Made by a program: the position numbers and the translations under genes. The notes beneath the pieces were generated by a model that worked only from the letters and a program-made list of their open reading frames with translations, was not told the origin of the DNA and did no database searches. A stretch of DNA of 64,000 bases from Streptomyces sp. NBC_00306 (GTDB taxonomy: Bacteria; Actinomycetota; Actinomycetes; Streptomycetales; Streptomycetaceae): assembly GCF_036169555.1 (NCBI RefSeq), contig NZ_CP108032.1, forward strand, positions 7,626,001 through 7,690,000, in the 5' to 3' direction. Position 1 is the first letter of the stretch; each line of letters begins with the position of its first letter. Shown here in pieces: positions 16,912-24,472 of this stretch.

Positions 16912-17001
16912 TCAGACGCAACAGATGGCGCTCGCTACACGGACCAGGTCGACGTGGCGGCGCTCCACGAGCGTGACCGTGCGGTCACCGAGGGGCTGCA
17001 T
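16912..17001 (-). CDS. 29-residue leader peptide with Cys-Cys, upstream of the sulfatase
   Basis: The short frame ATG(17001)-TGA(16912) ends RRHVDLVRVASAICCV. The RRHVDL-x-RV-x-SA-x-C pattern is the one seen in tiny actinobacterial putative leader peptides found before sulfur uptake and assimilation genes. Two adjacent Cys codons next to the stop fit a cysteine-sensing attenuator, as shown for polycysteine leader frames in mycobacteria. It reads toward the sulfatase, 161 nt away. No strong ribosome site is seen at the ATG. The rest of the 16751-17151 gap has no other gene; the plus-strand promoter for the rsbQ-like gene must lie in its right half. Confidence 0.65.
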   Translation of the reverse strand: MQPLGDRTVTLVERRHVDLVRVASAICCV

Positions 17002-17151
17002 GATCGGGGAGCCTGGCCCACACCCCGCGCACCTGTCAACGCCTGTCCGCGGGCCGGAACGCCCTGGGCCCGCTGGGGGACGCCGGCCGGGAGAACGCCG
17101 AGTCCGCGGGACGGCGGTGCAGATTCGTGTTTCGGGGAAGGCGGGTGAAGG

Positions 17152-17964
17152 ATGAGCCATATGGACGTGCGGAGCAGAAATCATGTCAGGGTGACCGGCC
17201 GGGAAGACGGCCCGGTCGTGGTGCTGTCGCACGGGTTCGGCTGCGACCAGAACATGTGGCGCCTGGTGGTGCCCCATCTGGAGCGTGACTTCAGGGTCGT
17301 GCTGTTCGACCATGTGGGGGCCGGCCGGTCCGATCCGGCGGCGTGGAGCGTGGAGCGGTACTCCACGCTGGACGGATACGCCGACGACGTGCTCGAGGTG
17401 TGCCGTGACCTGGCAACGGGCCCGGTGACCTTCGTCGGGCATTCGGTGAGCGCCATGGTCGGGGTTCTGGCCGCGGCCCGGGAACCGGATGCCTTCGCCC
17501 GGCTCGTCCTGCTGACTCCGTCGCCCTGCTACATCGACGACGGGGACTACCGGGGAGGGTTCAGCGCGGCGGACATCGAGGAACTGCTGGAGTCCCTGGA
17601 CAGCAACTATCTGGGCTGGTCGGCGGCGATGGCGCCGGTCATCATGGGCAACCCGGACCGGCCCGAGCTCGGGGACGAACTGACCAACAGCTTCTGCCGC
17701 ACCGACCCGGACATCGCGCGGGTCTTCGCCCGGACCACGTTCCTGTCCGACAACCGGGCGGATCTCGCGCGGGTCACGGTCCCGACACTGGTGGCCCAGT
17801 GCTCGAACGACGCGATCGCCCCGCCGGAGGTGGGCGCGTACGTGCACGCCCAGATCCCGGGCAGCCGGCTGGTCACCCTGGAAGCCACGGGACACTGCCC
17901 GCAGCTGAGCGCACCGGAGGCGACCGCAGCGGCGATCGCGGCCTTCGCCGGTGCGACTCGATGA
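17152..17964 (+). CDS. rsbQ: RsbQ-like alpha/beta hydrolase of stress signalling
   Basis: The 270-residue hydrolase keeps VLSHGFGCDQNMWRLVVPHL (oxyanion region), the nucleophile elbow GHSVSAMVG (Ser near 97) and ATGHCPQLSAP with the catalytic His near 249. These details, including FGCDQNMW and SNYLGW, match Bacillus RsbQ, which makes or processes the small signal that activates the phosphatase RsbP. The gene directly precedes an RsbP-like gene with an ATGA overlap, which fixes the assignment. It starts at ATG 17152 with GAAGGCGGGTGAAGG upstream. It acts in the cytoplasm; the ligand is unknown. Confidence 0.85.
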   Translation: MSHMDVRSRNHVRVTGREDGPVVVLSHGFGCDQNMWRLVVPHLERDFRVVLFDHVGAGRSDPAAWSVERYSTLDGYADDVLEVCRDLATGPVTFVGHSVSAMVGVLAAAREPDAFARLVLLTPSPCYIDDGDYRGGFSAADIEELLESLDSNYLGWSAAMAPVIMGNPDRPELGDELTNSFCRTDPDIARVFARTTFLSDNRADLARVTVPTLVAQCSNDAIAPPEVGAYVHAQIPGSRLVTLEATGHCPQLSAPEATAAAIAAFAGATR

Positions 17965-19223
17965 TGTGCGACACGAGCGACGGCGGGCCTGAACCGTGCC
18001 CGGATGCCGAGCCGCCGGGTGACGACGAGGCACGCTTCTCCGCCCTGCTGGAGGACAGTGCCGAGGACCTGTACGAGAACGCGCCCTGCGGCTACCTCTC
18101 CACGCTCCTCGACGGGCAGATCGCCAAGGTCAACGCCACGCTCCTGGACTGGCTGGGATACCGCCGCGAGGACCTCGTGGGCCGCAGGCGCTTCGCCGAC
18201 CTGCTCACCGTCGGCGGCCGGCTCTACCACGAGACGCACTTCGCGCCCCTGCTTCAGATGCAGGGGGAGATCAACGGCATCGCTCTGGAACTGCGCACGG
18301 CCGACGGAGAACGGCTGCCGGTGCTGGTCACCTCGACGGTCAAGACCGGCAGCGACGGCAGGCCGCTGCTGATCCGCACCACGCTCTTCGACGCGCGGGA
18401 CCGCAGGGCGTACGAGACCGAGCTCCTGCGCGCCCGCCGGGAGGCCGACACGGAACGTGAGCGCCTCCAGAAGCTCGCCACCACCCTCCAGCAGACGCTG
18501 CTGCCGCCGGCTCTGGCGCCCGTACCGGGTCTCGATGTGGCCGCGCACTACCACATCGCCTCCATCGACCAGGTGGGCGGCGACTTCTACGACCTGTTCC
18601 CGCTGGCCGCCGGGACATGGGGCCTGTTCCTGGGCGATGTGTGCGGCAAGGGAACGGCAGCCGCGGCCGTGACGTCCCTGGCGCGCTACACGCTGCGCGC
18701 CGCAGCGGTGTACGACCCTGCCCCCGCCGCGGTGATCAGCAATCTGAACACCGTGCTGAACCACGAGTACCACGGGCACGACCCGCGATTCTGCACGGTC
18801 ATCTTCGGTGTGCTGACCCCCGACGCCGACGGCTTCCGCGTCACGCTCGCCGGCGGCGGGCATCCGCCGGCCCTGCTGCTGCGGGCCGACGGCACCGCCG
18901 ACTACCTGCCCACCCCGGGAGGACAGCTCGTCGGCGTCCTGCCCGACGCCCACGTCGCCACGGTCGCCGTGCGTCTCGATCCCGGCGACACACTGATCCT
19001 CTACTCCGACGGCCTGACCGAGGCCCGTACCGACACGTCCACCGAACGCTGGGGTGACGAAGCGCTCCTCGACTTCGCGCGGGCCCTCGCGCCGACGACC
19101 GCGTCGGCCGCCGTCACCGCCCTGAGCGACCTGCTCGAATCCTTCGGCGCAGGCGTGGACGACGACGCCGCCGTCCTCGCCATCAGCGTGCCCCACCGTC
19201 CAGTGAAGAGCCACAGTGAGTGA
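17961..19223 (+). CDS. rsbP: RsbP-like PAS-PP2C phosphatase
   Basis: The 420-residue protein has a PAS sensor (residues about 25-145), a short coiled-coil linker rich in Arg/Glu (about 145-180) and a SpoIIE-type PP2C domain: LQQTLLPP, VGGDFYDLFPL and GDVCGKG with Mn-binding Asp residues, and VDDDAAVLAI at the end. By analogy with Bacillus it dephosphorylates an anti-anti-sigma factor, releasing a stress sigma factor. It overlaps rsbQ by 4 nt and the STAS gene by 8 nt, so enzyme, phosphatase and probable substrate are made together. No sigma factor gene is in the window. Confidence 0.85.
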   Translation: MMCDTSDGGPEPCPDAEPPGDDEARFSALLEDSAEDLYENAPCGYLSTLLDGQIAKVNATLLDWLGYRREDLVGRRRFADLLTVGGRLYHETHFAPLLQMQGEINGIALELRTADGERLPVLVTSTVKTGSDGRPLLIRTTLFDARDRRAYETELLRARREADTERERLQKLATTLQQTLLPPALAPVPGLDVAAHYHIASIDQVGGDFYDLFPLAAGTWGLFLGDVCGKGTAAAAVTSLARYTLRAAAVYDPAPAAVISNLNTVLNHEYHGHDPRFCTVIFGVLTPDADGFRVTLAGGGHPPALLLRADGTADYLPTPGGQLVGVLPDAHVATVAVRLDPGDTLILYSDGLTEARTDTSTERWGDEALLDFARALAPTTASAAVTALSDLLESFGAGVDDDAAVLAISVPHRPVKSHSE

Positions 19224-19572
19224 ACTGAGCGTCACCACCCGCACCGGACCGAACGGCCCGGTCGTCGAGCTGGCGGGTGAACTGGACCACGACACCGCCT
19301 CCGAGGTCCGATCCCTGCTGTCCGGACTGGAACTGCGCCCGGGCACACAGCTCGTCGTCGATCTGACCGACCTGACCTTCTGCGACTCGAGCGGGATCAC
19401 CGTCCTCCTCGCCGCCCGCAACCACGTCCTCGCGGCGCAGGCCGCCATGGCGTTGTCAGCGGTCCCCGACGGCGTCCAGCGCGTCTTCCGCATCCTCGGC
19501 CTGGATCAGGTCTTCGTCACGTACCCGACCGTGGAAGAAGCGGTCGCCGCCTGGCCGCAGCAAACCGAATGA
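19216..19572 (+). CDS. STAS-domain anti-anti-sigma factor
   Basis: The 118-residue protein is a single STAS domain. VVDLTDLTFCDSSGITVLLAAR (about 50-71) contains the phosphorylation-loop Ser (DSSG) typical of SpoIIAA/RsbV. When unphosphorylated such proteins bind their anti-sigma kinase and free the sigma factor. It starts at a GTG overlapping the 3' end of rsbP by 8 nt. Being co-translated with the RsbP-like phosphatase, it is the natural candidate substrate. The cognate kinase is not adjacent. Confidence 0.85.
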   Translation: MSELSVTTRTGPNGPVVELAGELDHDTASEVRSLLSGLELRPGTQLVVDLTDLTFCDSSGITVLLAARNHVLAAQAAMALSAVPDGVQRVFRILGLDQVFVTYPTVEEAVAAWPQQTE

Positions 19573-19586
19573 GGGAGAGCACACCG

Positions 19587-20018
19587 ATGAACGCCCCTTC
19601 CGATCCGACACAGCGAGAGCGGACACCAGTGATCACCGAACCCGTGCCGGATCTCCAACTGCAGCTCCTGATCCGCCTCCTGGGCCAGGATCCCCGGATG
19701 AGTCTGCCCATCACGCTGAACGTCCCCGGCGCCGTCATCCACGGTGACCTGATCGCCCACGAGGCGTGGAAAGCGGACTGGGCGCAGAGTCTGCGGCGCA
19801 TGGAAGGGCCCGGCGCTCAACTCCTCGCGTCCTTTCCCGAGTCGGTGGACCAGGCTCTGGACGAAATGGCCGGCGACGACGGCCACCAGGGCCTTCCGCA
19901 ATGGATCCATCTCCGGGACACGACCTGTTTCACCGGCACCCCTCATCCCGTGACCTCCGCCTTGTGGCGGGGGCGGTTGGCGGATGTCGCCGGCTGGTCA
20001 CTCGGTAAACCGGCATGA
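19587..20018 (+). CDS. GvpU-like protein in the RsbQP operon
   Basis: The 143-residue protein has two stretches that fit the GvpU family: MSLPITLNVPGAVIHGDLIAHEAW near residues 37-60, and a C-terminal PQWIHLRDTTCFTG followed by ALWRGRLADVAGWSLG. In Bacillus megaterium gvpU is one of the gas-vesicle cluster genes, but no gas-vesicle structural gene is in this window. The ATG at 19587 follows GGGAGAG by about 9 nt; an alternative ATG at 19569 overlaps the STAS stop by 4 nt. It is the last gene of the operon, before a strong terminator. Family membership is by recalled motif, not alignment. Confidence 0.55.
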   Translation: MNAPSDPTQRERTPVITEPVPDLQLQLLIRLLGQDPRMSLPITLNVPGAVIHGDLIAHEAWKADWAQSLRRMEGPGAQLLASFPESVDQALDEMAGDDGHQGLPQWIHLRDTTCFTGTPHPVTSALWRGRLADVAGWSLGKPA

Positions 20019-20054
20019 CCCGGGTTGCGCGCGTGACAAAAAGCGCATGACAAA

Positions 20055-20098
20055 GAGAAGGGGGCCGACCGGAAGAATTTCCGGTCGGCCCCCTTCTC
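20055..20098. terminator. Perfect 20-bp hairpin, bidirectional terminator
   Basis: Bases 20055-20074 (starting GAGAAGGGGGCCG) pair without mismatch to 20079-20098 over a 4-nt GAAT loop, between the convergent GvpU-like and PRC-barrel genes. Confidence 0.9.
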
Positions 20099-20114
20099 AC
20101 GGGGTGCATGCCGT

Positions 20115-20465
20115 TCAGGCGAGGGGACGGCCGTAGTAGCCGCCGATCTCGTCGTGGTAGCCCGCGTCGCCGATGTGCTTGTCCTTGTCGAACTCGGGAG
20201 CGTCCTTGATCTGCTCCTTGGTCCTGTCGACGTAGATCTTCTCCTCGGCGGCGTCGACGCGGACGACGGTGCCGGCCGGCAGCAGGACATGCTTGCCGAA
20301 GATCCAGACGCCGGTGTCGACCACCAGGTAGGCCGCACCCACGTCGTCGGAGTGCTTGTCGACCTTGCCGATGTGACCGTCCGTCGCCTCGACCTTGAAT
20401 CCCACCAGGCTGTGGCCCGGGGTGTATCCGGTCGTCGGCTGGTAGCCCCAGATGTTCTCGCTCAT
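20115..20465 (-). CDS. PRC-barrel domain protein
   Basis: The 116-residue protein has an N-terminal PRC-barrel (GHSLVGFKVEATDGHIGKVDKHS through LLPAGTVVRVD, residues about 17-75) and a charged tail ending EIGGYYGRPLA. PRC-barrels occur in RimM and in many small stress proteins where they bind other proteins or RNA. In streptomycetes small stand-alone forms are common and uncharacterised. GGGAGA precedes the ATG at 20465. A 180-bp gap separates it from the hairpin behind the next gene, so it has its own promoter. Confidence 0.85.
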   Translation of the reverse strand: MSENIWGYQPTTGYTPGHSLVGFKVEATDGHIGKVDKHSDDVGAAYLVVDTGVWIFGKHVLLPAGTVVRVDAAEEKIYVDRTKEQIKDAPEFDKDKHIGDAGYHDEIGGYYGRPLA

Positions 20466-20633
20466 GGATGTCTCCCTTGTCGATCGGTCGCTGAATTCTT
20501 CGCCGCCGCCGAATAATTGACGGCGCGTCGTCAAAGGCAACAAGTAGGGTTTCGCGGTTGTCGGCCTCCGAGCCACCGAGTGCCCCCTCCCATTCCTGTC
20601 ACACACGTGATCGGAAACGGGGCCGGAAATGCA

Positions 20634-20668
20634 CGAAGGCGCCCACCCCTCACGGGTGGGCGCCTTCG
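20634..20668 (-). terminator. Perfect 15-bp hairpin after the lamin-tail gene
   Basis: CGAAGGCGCCCACCC (20634-20648) pairs exactly with 20654-20668 over a CTCAC loop, 20 bp after the minus-strand stop at 20688. Confidence 0.85.
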
Positions 20669-20687
20669 CTCTCGCATACTGCTCGGA

Positions 20688-21143
20688 TCAGCACATCTTG
20701 TAGTCGACCTTGGTGGAGTTGTAGGCACAGGTGTCGACGGTCGCCCCGGTGGACCTCTTGAGGGTCGCCGTGTCCCGGTCGTTGTTCCACACGTAGGCCG
20801 CCCGGCCCTGGTACCGGTTGGTCGCGGTGTTGGTGCCCTTGCCGGTGCGGATGGTCACCGTCTTGCCCTTGCCGAGGGTGTAGGCACCGAAGACGTACCG
20901 GTGGTTGGCCGCATCCACGAGTGTCCAGCCGGTGAGGCTGACGGCCGCGGCGGTGGTGTTGCGGATCTGCACCCACTCGTTGGTGAGACTGGTGTTGGTG
21001 CGGGTGTCCGAGCCGGGGCTGTCGTAGTAGATCTTGTACAGGTGCACCGAGCCGGGCGCCGCCTGGGACGGCGTCGGCATCAGGACAAGGCCGCCGAGAC
21101 ACGCGGTGACAGCGGCAGCGGCGATGGAACGGGTGTGGAGCAT
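20688..21143 (-). CDS. Secreted lamin-tail-domain protein
   Basis: The 151-residue protein starts with a Sec signal peptide (MLHTRSIAAAAVTACLGG, cleavage after SQA near residue 28). The rest is one lamin-tail (LTD) immunoglobulin-like domain: NEWVQIRNTTAAAVSLTGWTLVD and an AAYVWNNDRDTATLKRSTG closing strand. Bacterial LTD domains are often extracellular and attached to nucleases or surface proteins; here it stands alone. A terminal Cys pair (DTCAYNSTKVDYKMC) may form a disulfide. GAGG lies 7 nt before the ATG at 21143. The function is unknown. Confidence 0.8.
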   Translation of the reverse strand: MLHTRSIAAAAVTACLGGLVLMPTPSQAAPGSVHLYKIYYDSPGSDTRTNTSLTNEWVQIRNTTAAAVSLTGWTLVDAANHRYVFGAYTLGKGKTVTIRTGKGTNTATNRYQGRAAYVWNNDRDTATLKRSTGATVDTCAYNSTKVDYKMC

Positions 21144-21309
21144 GGGCGTCCTCGGATCAAGGCCGGGCACCCCCCAAATCGGGCCCGGCAAGACGCCCAG
21201 GTTAGGTCCAACCACCCCGGGGCGGGCGGTATTCGGGAATTCCGGAAGTATCGCGCATGTGTGCGACGCCTGGCGGCATGTGCAGGGAGTCCCGTCCCGC
21301 TGCGGCGAG

Positions 21310-23175
21310 TCAGCTCATCCGGTGGTCGAGGTTGATCGCCGAGCTGATGAGGGCGAGGTGCGTGAACGCCTGCGGGAAGTTGCCCAGATGCTCGCCCGTC
21401 AGCCCGATCTGCTCGGCGTAGAGACCCACATGGTTGGCGTAGGTGAACATCTTCTCGAGTGCGAGCCGGGCACGCTCCACCTCGCCCATGCGCACCAGTG
21501 CCTCGACCCACCAGAACGAGCAGATGGAGAACGTCCCCTCGCTCCCGTCCAGTCCGTCCGGTGCCTCTTCCGGGTTGTAGCGGAACACCAGACTGTCCAC
21601 CACCAGTCGGCGCTCGATGGCCTCGACGGTCGACCGGAACCGCGGATCGGTCGGGGAGAGGAACTTGACCATCGGCATGAGCAGCAGGGACGCATCCATG
21701 ATCGTCTTCGGGTGACCGTCGTCGTCGGAGAGCCGCTGGACGAACGTGCGCTCTTCCGGATTCCAGCCTCGCGCCATGATCTGGTCGTAGATCTCGTCGC
21801 GGACCCGCATCCATCGGACCAGGTCCCCGGGCAGACCCCGCTGGCGGGCCATTCTGACCATGCGCTCGAGCGCGACCCAGCACATGAGCCGTGAGTAGGT
21901 GTGGTTCTGCTGCCCCGCCCTCGTCTCCCAGATGCTTTCGTCGGCGCCGTCCCAGTTCTTCAGCAGCCAGTCGAGGATGCCGCAGAGGTCGGACCAGCTG
22001 TCGTGCGAGATGCCCGCGCCGTACTTGTTGAACAGATAGATCGAGTCGATCAGCTCGCCGTAGATGTCCAGTTGGCACTGACCGCTCGCTCCGTTGCCGA
22101 TACGCACCGGATGCGATCCCCGGTACCCCTCCAGGTGGTCGAGCGTCTCCTCGGGGAGGATCGCGTCTCCGTCGATCGAGTACATGACGCGCAGCGGTCC
22201 CGCGGCGCCGTTCGTCGCGTTGCGCAGGCGCGCGGCGAGCCAGTCGATGAACTCCTGCGCCTCCTGCGTGAATCCGAGGCGCACCATCGCGTACAGGGAG
22301 AACGCGGCATCCCTGATCCACACATAGCGGTAGTCCCAGTTGCGCCGGCCGCCGAGTTGTTCGGGCAGCCCGAGGGTGGGCGCGGCGATGATCGCGCCCG
22401 TCGGTTCATGGGTCATCATCTTCAGCGTCAGGGCCGAGCGGTGGACCATCTCACGCCAACGGCCGGTGTAGGTCGACTGCTTCAGCCACTGGCGCCAGTA
22501 CGTCACCGTGGCATCGAAGAGCTCGTCGGCGGCGGTGGCCTCCACCGGGTCCGACGTCGTGTCGTCCTCGTCGTCGGCCGTCTCCAGGATGAAGAGCGCC
22601 GTCTCGCCCTCGCGGAGGACGAACCGGGCGTGGGCGTCGGTCGCATCGAGCTCCAGGTCGACCGTGGACCGCACCGAGAGGCTGATCTCCCGGCCCGAGA
22701 ACCGTACGCCCTGGGTGGTCCGCTGGGTGCGAGGCATTTCGCGGCCGTAGTCCAGTCGCGGTGCGATCCGCACGGACATCGTCATGTGGCCTCGTACATT
22801 GACCACCCGCCGCACGAGGCGCTGCCGGTGGTCGGGGTCCTTCTCCCGGAGGATGGGCATGAAGTCCTGGACCTCGACGATGCCGTGCTCGGTGAGCATC
22901 CGGGTGAGGAGGATGTTCGTGTCGGGAAAGTAGAACTGGTGGTGGGTGACGCTCTCGCACATCGGCCTGATCTCCCAGTAGCCGCCACGCTGTGCGTCGA
23001 GCAGGGAGCCGAAGACGCTGGGGGAGTCGAACCGCGGAGCGCAGAACCAGTCGATCCGTCCGTTGGTGCCCACCAGGGCCGCCGTGCGCAGATCGCCGAT
23101 CAGGCCGTGTTCGGCGATCGGCAGATACCCGTTCGGGTCGCTGTCCGTGGGCTCCTGTGCTCGCGCTGTGGTCAT
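21310..23175 (-). CDS. Glycoside hydrolase family 15 protein (trehalase/glucoamylase-like)
   Basis: The 621-residue protein has the two-part GH15 layout: an N-terminal beta domain opening with GYLPIAEHGLIGDLRTAALVG and IDWFCAPRFDSPSVFGSLLD, and a C-terminal alpha/alpha barrel with GGRRNWDYRYVWIRDAAFSLYAM (about 292-314), the family hallmark. No signal peptide is present, so it acts in the cytoplasm. Bacterial proteins of this type include trehalases and glucoamylases. The ATG at 23175 follows GAGGTG at a slightly long distance. It is divergent from the ribose regulator, but the LacI-type operators lie nearer rbsR. Confidence 0.85.
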   Translation of the reverse strand: MTTARAQEPTDSDPNGYLPIAEHGLIGDLRTAALVGTNGRIDWFCAPRFDSPSVFGSLLDAQRGGYWEIRPMCESVTHHQFYFPDTNILLTRMLTEHGIVEVQDFMPILREKDPDHRQRLVRRVVNVRGHMTMSVRIAPRLDYGREMPRTQRTTQGVRFSGREISLSVRSTVDLELDATDAHARFVLREGETALFILETADDEDDTTSDPVEATAADELFDATVTYWRQWLKQSTYTGRWREMVHRSALTLKMMTHEPTGAIIAAPTLGLPEQLGGRRNWDYRYVWIRDAAFSLYAMVRLGFTQEAQEFIDWLAARLRNATNGAAGPLRVMYSIDGDAILPEETLDHLEGYRGSHPVRIGNGASGQCQLDIYGELIDSIYLFNKYGAGISHDSWSDLCGILDWLLKNWDGADESIWETRAGQQNHTYSRLMCWVALERMVRMARQRGLPGDLVRWMRVRDEIYDQIMARGWNPEERTFVQRLSDDDGHPKTIMDASLLLMPMVKFLSPTDPRFRSTVEAIERRLVVDSLVFRYNPEEAPDGLDGSEGTFSICSFWWVEALVRMGEVERARLALEKMFTYANHVGLYAEQIGLTGEHLGNFPQAFTHLALISSAINLDHRMS

Positions 23176-23293
23176 TTCCCGGCACCTCGCCACCCCGGTG
23201 ACTCGTCCTGCCCAGTCTCACTCACCGGTGCGGCGAACGCACGCTGGTCACGATCCGGTATCGCTCTGCGGTCCGACCCTTGCGTTTCGGCCA

Positions 23294-23329
23294 TGTAATC
23301 GATTCCAATCAGCCGTGTAATCGTTTCCA
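23294..23329. promoter_or_regulatory. Two perfect LacI-family operators before rbsR
   Basis: TGTAATCGATTCCA (23294-23307) and TGTAATCGTTTCCA (23316-23329) both match the LacI-family consensus TGnAAnCGnTTnCA at every fixed position. Their centres are 22 bp apart, two helical turns, so two dimers could bind the same face. They end 54 bp before the rbsR start and lie in the rbsR/GH15 divergent region. RbsR is the obvious binder, with ribose as inducer; control of the GH15 gene from the same site is possible. Confidence 0.85.
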
Positions 23330-23383
23330 TGGCTCACGGCCATGGTGCGAGGCGCACGGAACCCACAAGGAGGTGGACCGTCG

Positions 23384-24472
23384 ATGGCGAGCATCAAGGA
23401 TGTCGCGGCCGAGGCCGGAGTCTCCGTTGCCACGGTCTCCCGCGTCCTCAACAGCCATCCCTCCGTCAGCCCCGGGGCGCGGGCCCGCGTCCTCGCCGCC
23501 GTCGACACGCTCGGTTACCGGCCGAACGCCGTGGCCCGGTCCCTGCGCACCGATCAGACCCGCACCCTCGGCCTCGTGATCAGTGACGTGCTCAATCCGT
23601 ACTTCACCGAGCTGGCCCGCTTCGTCGAGGAGGAGGCCCGCGCGCTCGGCTACAGCGTGATCATCGGCAACGCCGACGAGCGGCCCGAGCTCCAGGACCA
23701 CCATGTACGGACCCTGCTCGACCGCCGCATCGACGGTCTGCTCGTCTCGCCCGCGGACGGACGGTCCCCGCTGACGCTGGACGCGGCACGCGGCGGCACC
23801 CCGATGGTCTTCGTCGACCGCTGGATTCCGGGCGTCGACGTGCCCGTGGTGCGCTCCGACGGCCGGCAGGCCATCCGGGACCTCGTCGGCCACCTGCACG
23901 GCCTGGGCCACCGCAGACTCGCCATCATCGCGGGTCCCGCGGCCACCACCACCGGACGCGAGCGCGTCGACGCCTTCCGCGACGCGCTGCGCGAGCACGG
24001 GCTCCCGCTGATCGACGCGTACATCGGACAGGGCGACTTCCAGGCCGAGAGCGGCCGCCGTGCCACCGAGGCGTTCCTGGCGCTCGCCGAGCCGCCCGAG
24101 GTGGTCTTCGCCGCCGACAATCTGATGGCACTCGGAGCTCTGGACGCCATCCGTGGACACGGCCTGCGCGTACCGATGGACATCGGGCTCGCCGCCTTCG
24201 ACGACATCCCGTGGTTCCTGCACACCGATCCACCGATCACGGCGATCTCCCAGCCCACCGCCGAGCTCGCCAGAGCCGCCGTCCGGGCGCTGGCCGACGT
24301 GATCGAGGGCAGACCCCCGAGCTCCGTCAGCCTCCCCGCGCGTCTGGTCGTACGCCGCTCCTGCGGTGAGAGCGGCGCGCATGCCGAAGCCCCCGGCACC
24401 CCCGGCACCCCCGAGATCCCGGAAGTCCCCGAAACCCCCGACCACCCCGCGAGCCAGAGGAGCAACTTGTGA
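23384..24472 (+). CDS. rbsR: LacI-family repressor of the ribose operon
   Basis: The 362-residue protein has an N-terminal LacI helix-turn-helix (ASIKDVAAEAGVSVATVSRVLN, residues 2-23, with hinge NAVARSLR) and a periplasmic-binding-like sensor domain (about 60-335). The start follows a very strong AAGGAGGTG site. The C-terminus is a low-complexity Pro/Glu/Thr tail (repeats like PGTPGTPEIPEVPETP), probably disordered. The gene overlaps rbsA by 4 nt (GTGA), so it is autoregulated with the operon through the two operators upstream. RbsR identity rests on the downstream rbs genes. Confidence 0.85.
   Translation: MASIKDVAAEAGVSVATVSRVLNSHPSVSPGARARVLAAVDTLGYRPNAVARSLRTDQTRTLGLVISDVLNPYFTELARFVEEEARALGYSVIIGNADERPELQDHHVRTLLDRRIDGLLVSPADGRSPLTLDAARGGTPMVFVDRWIPGVDVPVVRSDGRQAIRDLVGHLHGLGHRRLAIIAGPAATTTGRERVDAFRDALREHGLPLIDAYIGQGDFQAESGRRATEAFLALAEPPEVVFAADNLMALGALDAIRGHGLRVPMDIGLAAFDDIPWFLHTDPPITAISQPTAELARAAVRALADVIEGRPPSSVSLPARLVVRRSCGESGAHAEAPGTPGTPEIPEVPETPDHPASQRSNL

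Noticed and set aside
19569..20018. A gas-vesicle gene cluster suggested by the GvpU-like gene
   Set aside because: No GvpA, GvpF/L, GvpN or other vesicle gene is present in the window.
20055..20098. The 20-bp perfect hairpin as an attachment site or mobile element end
   Set aside because: Its position between two convergent stop codons and its compact loop are fully explained by a bidirectional terminator.
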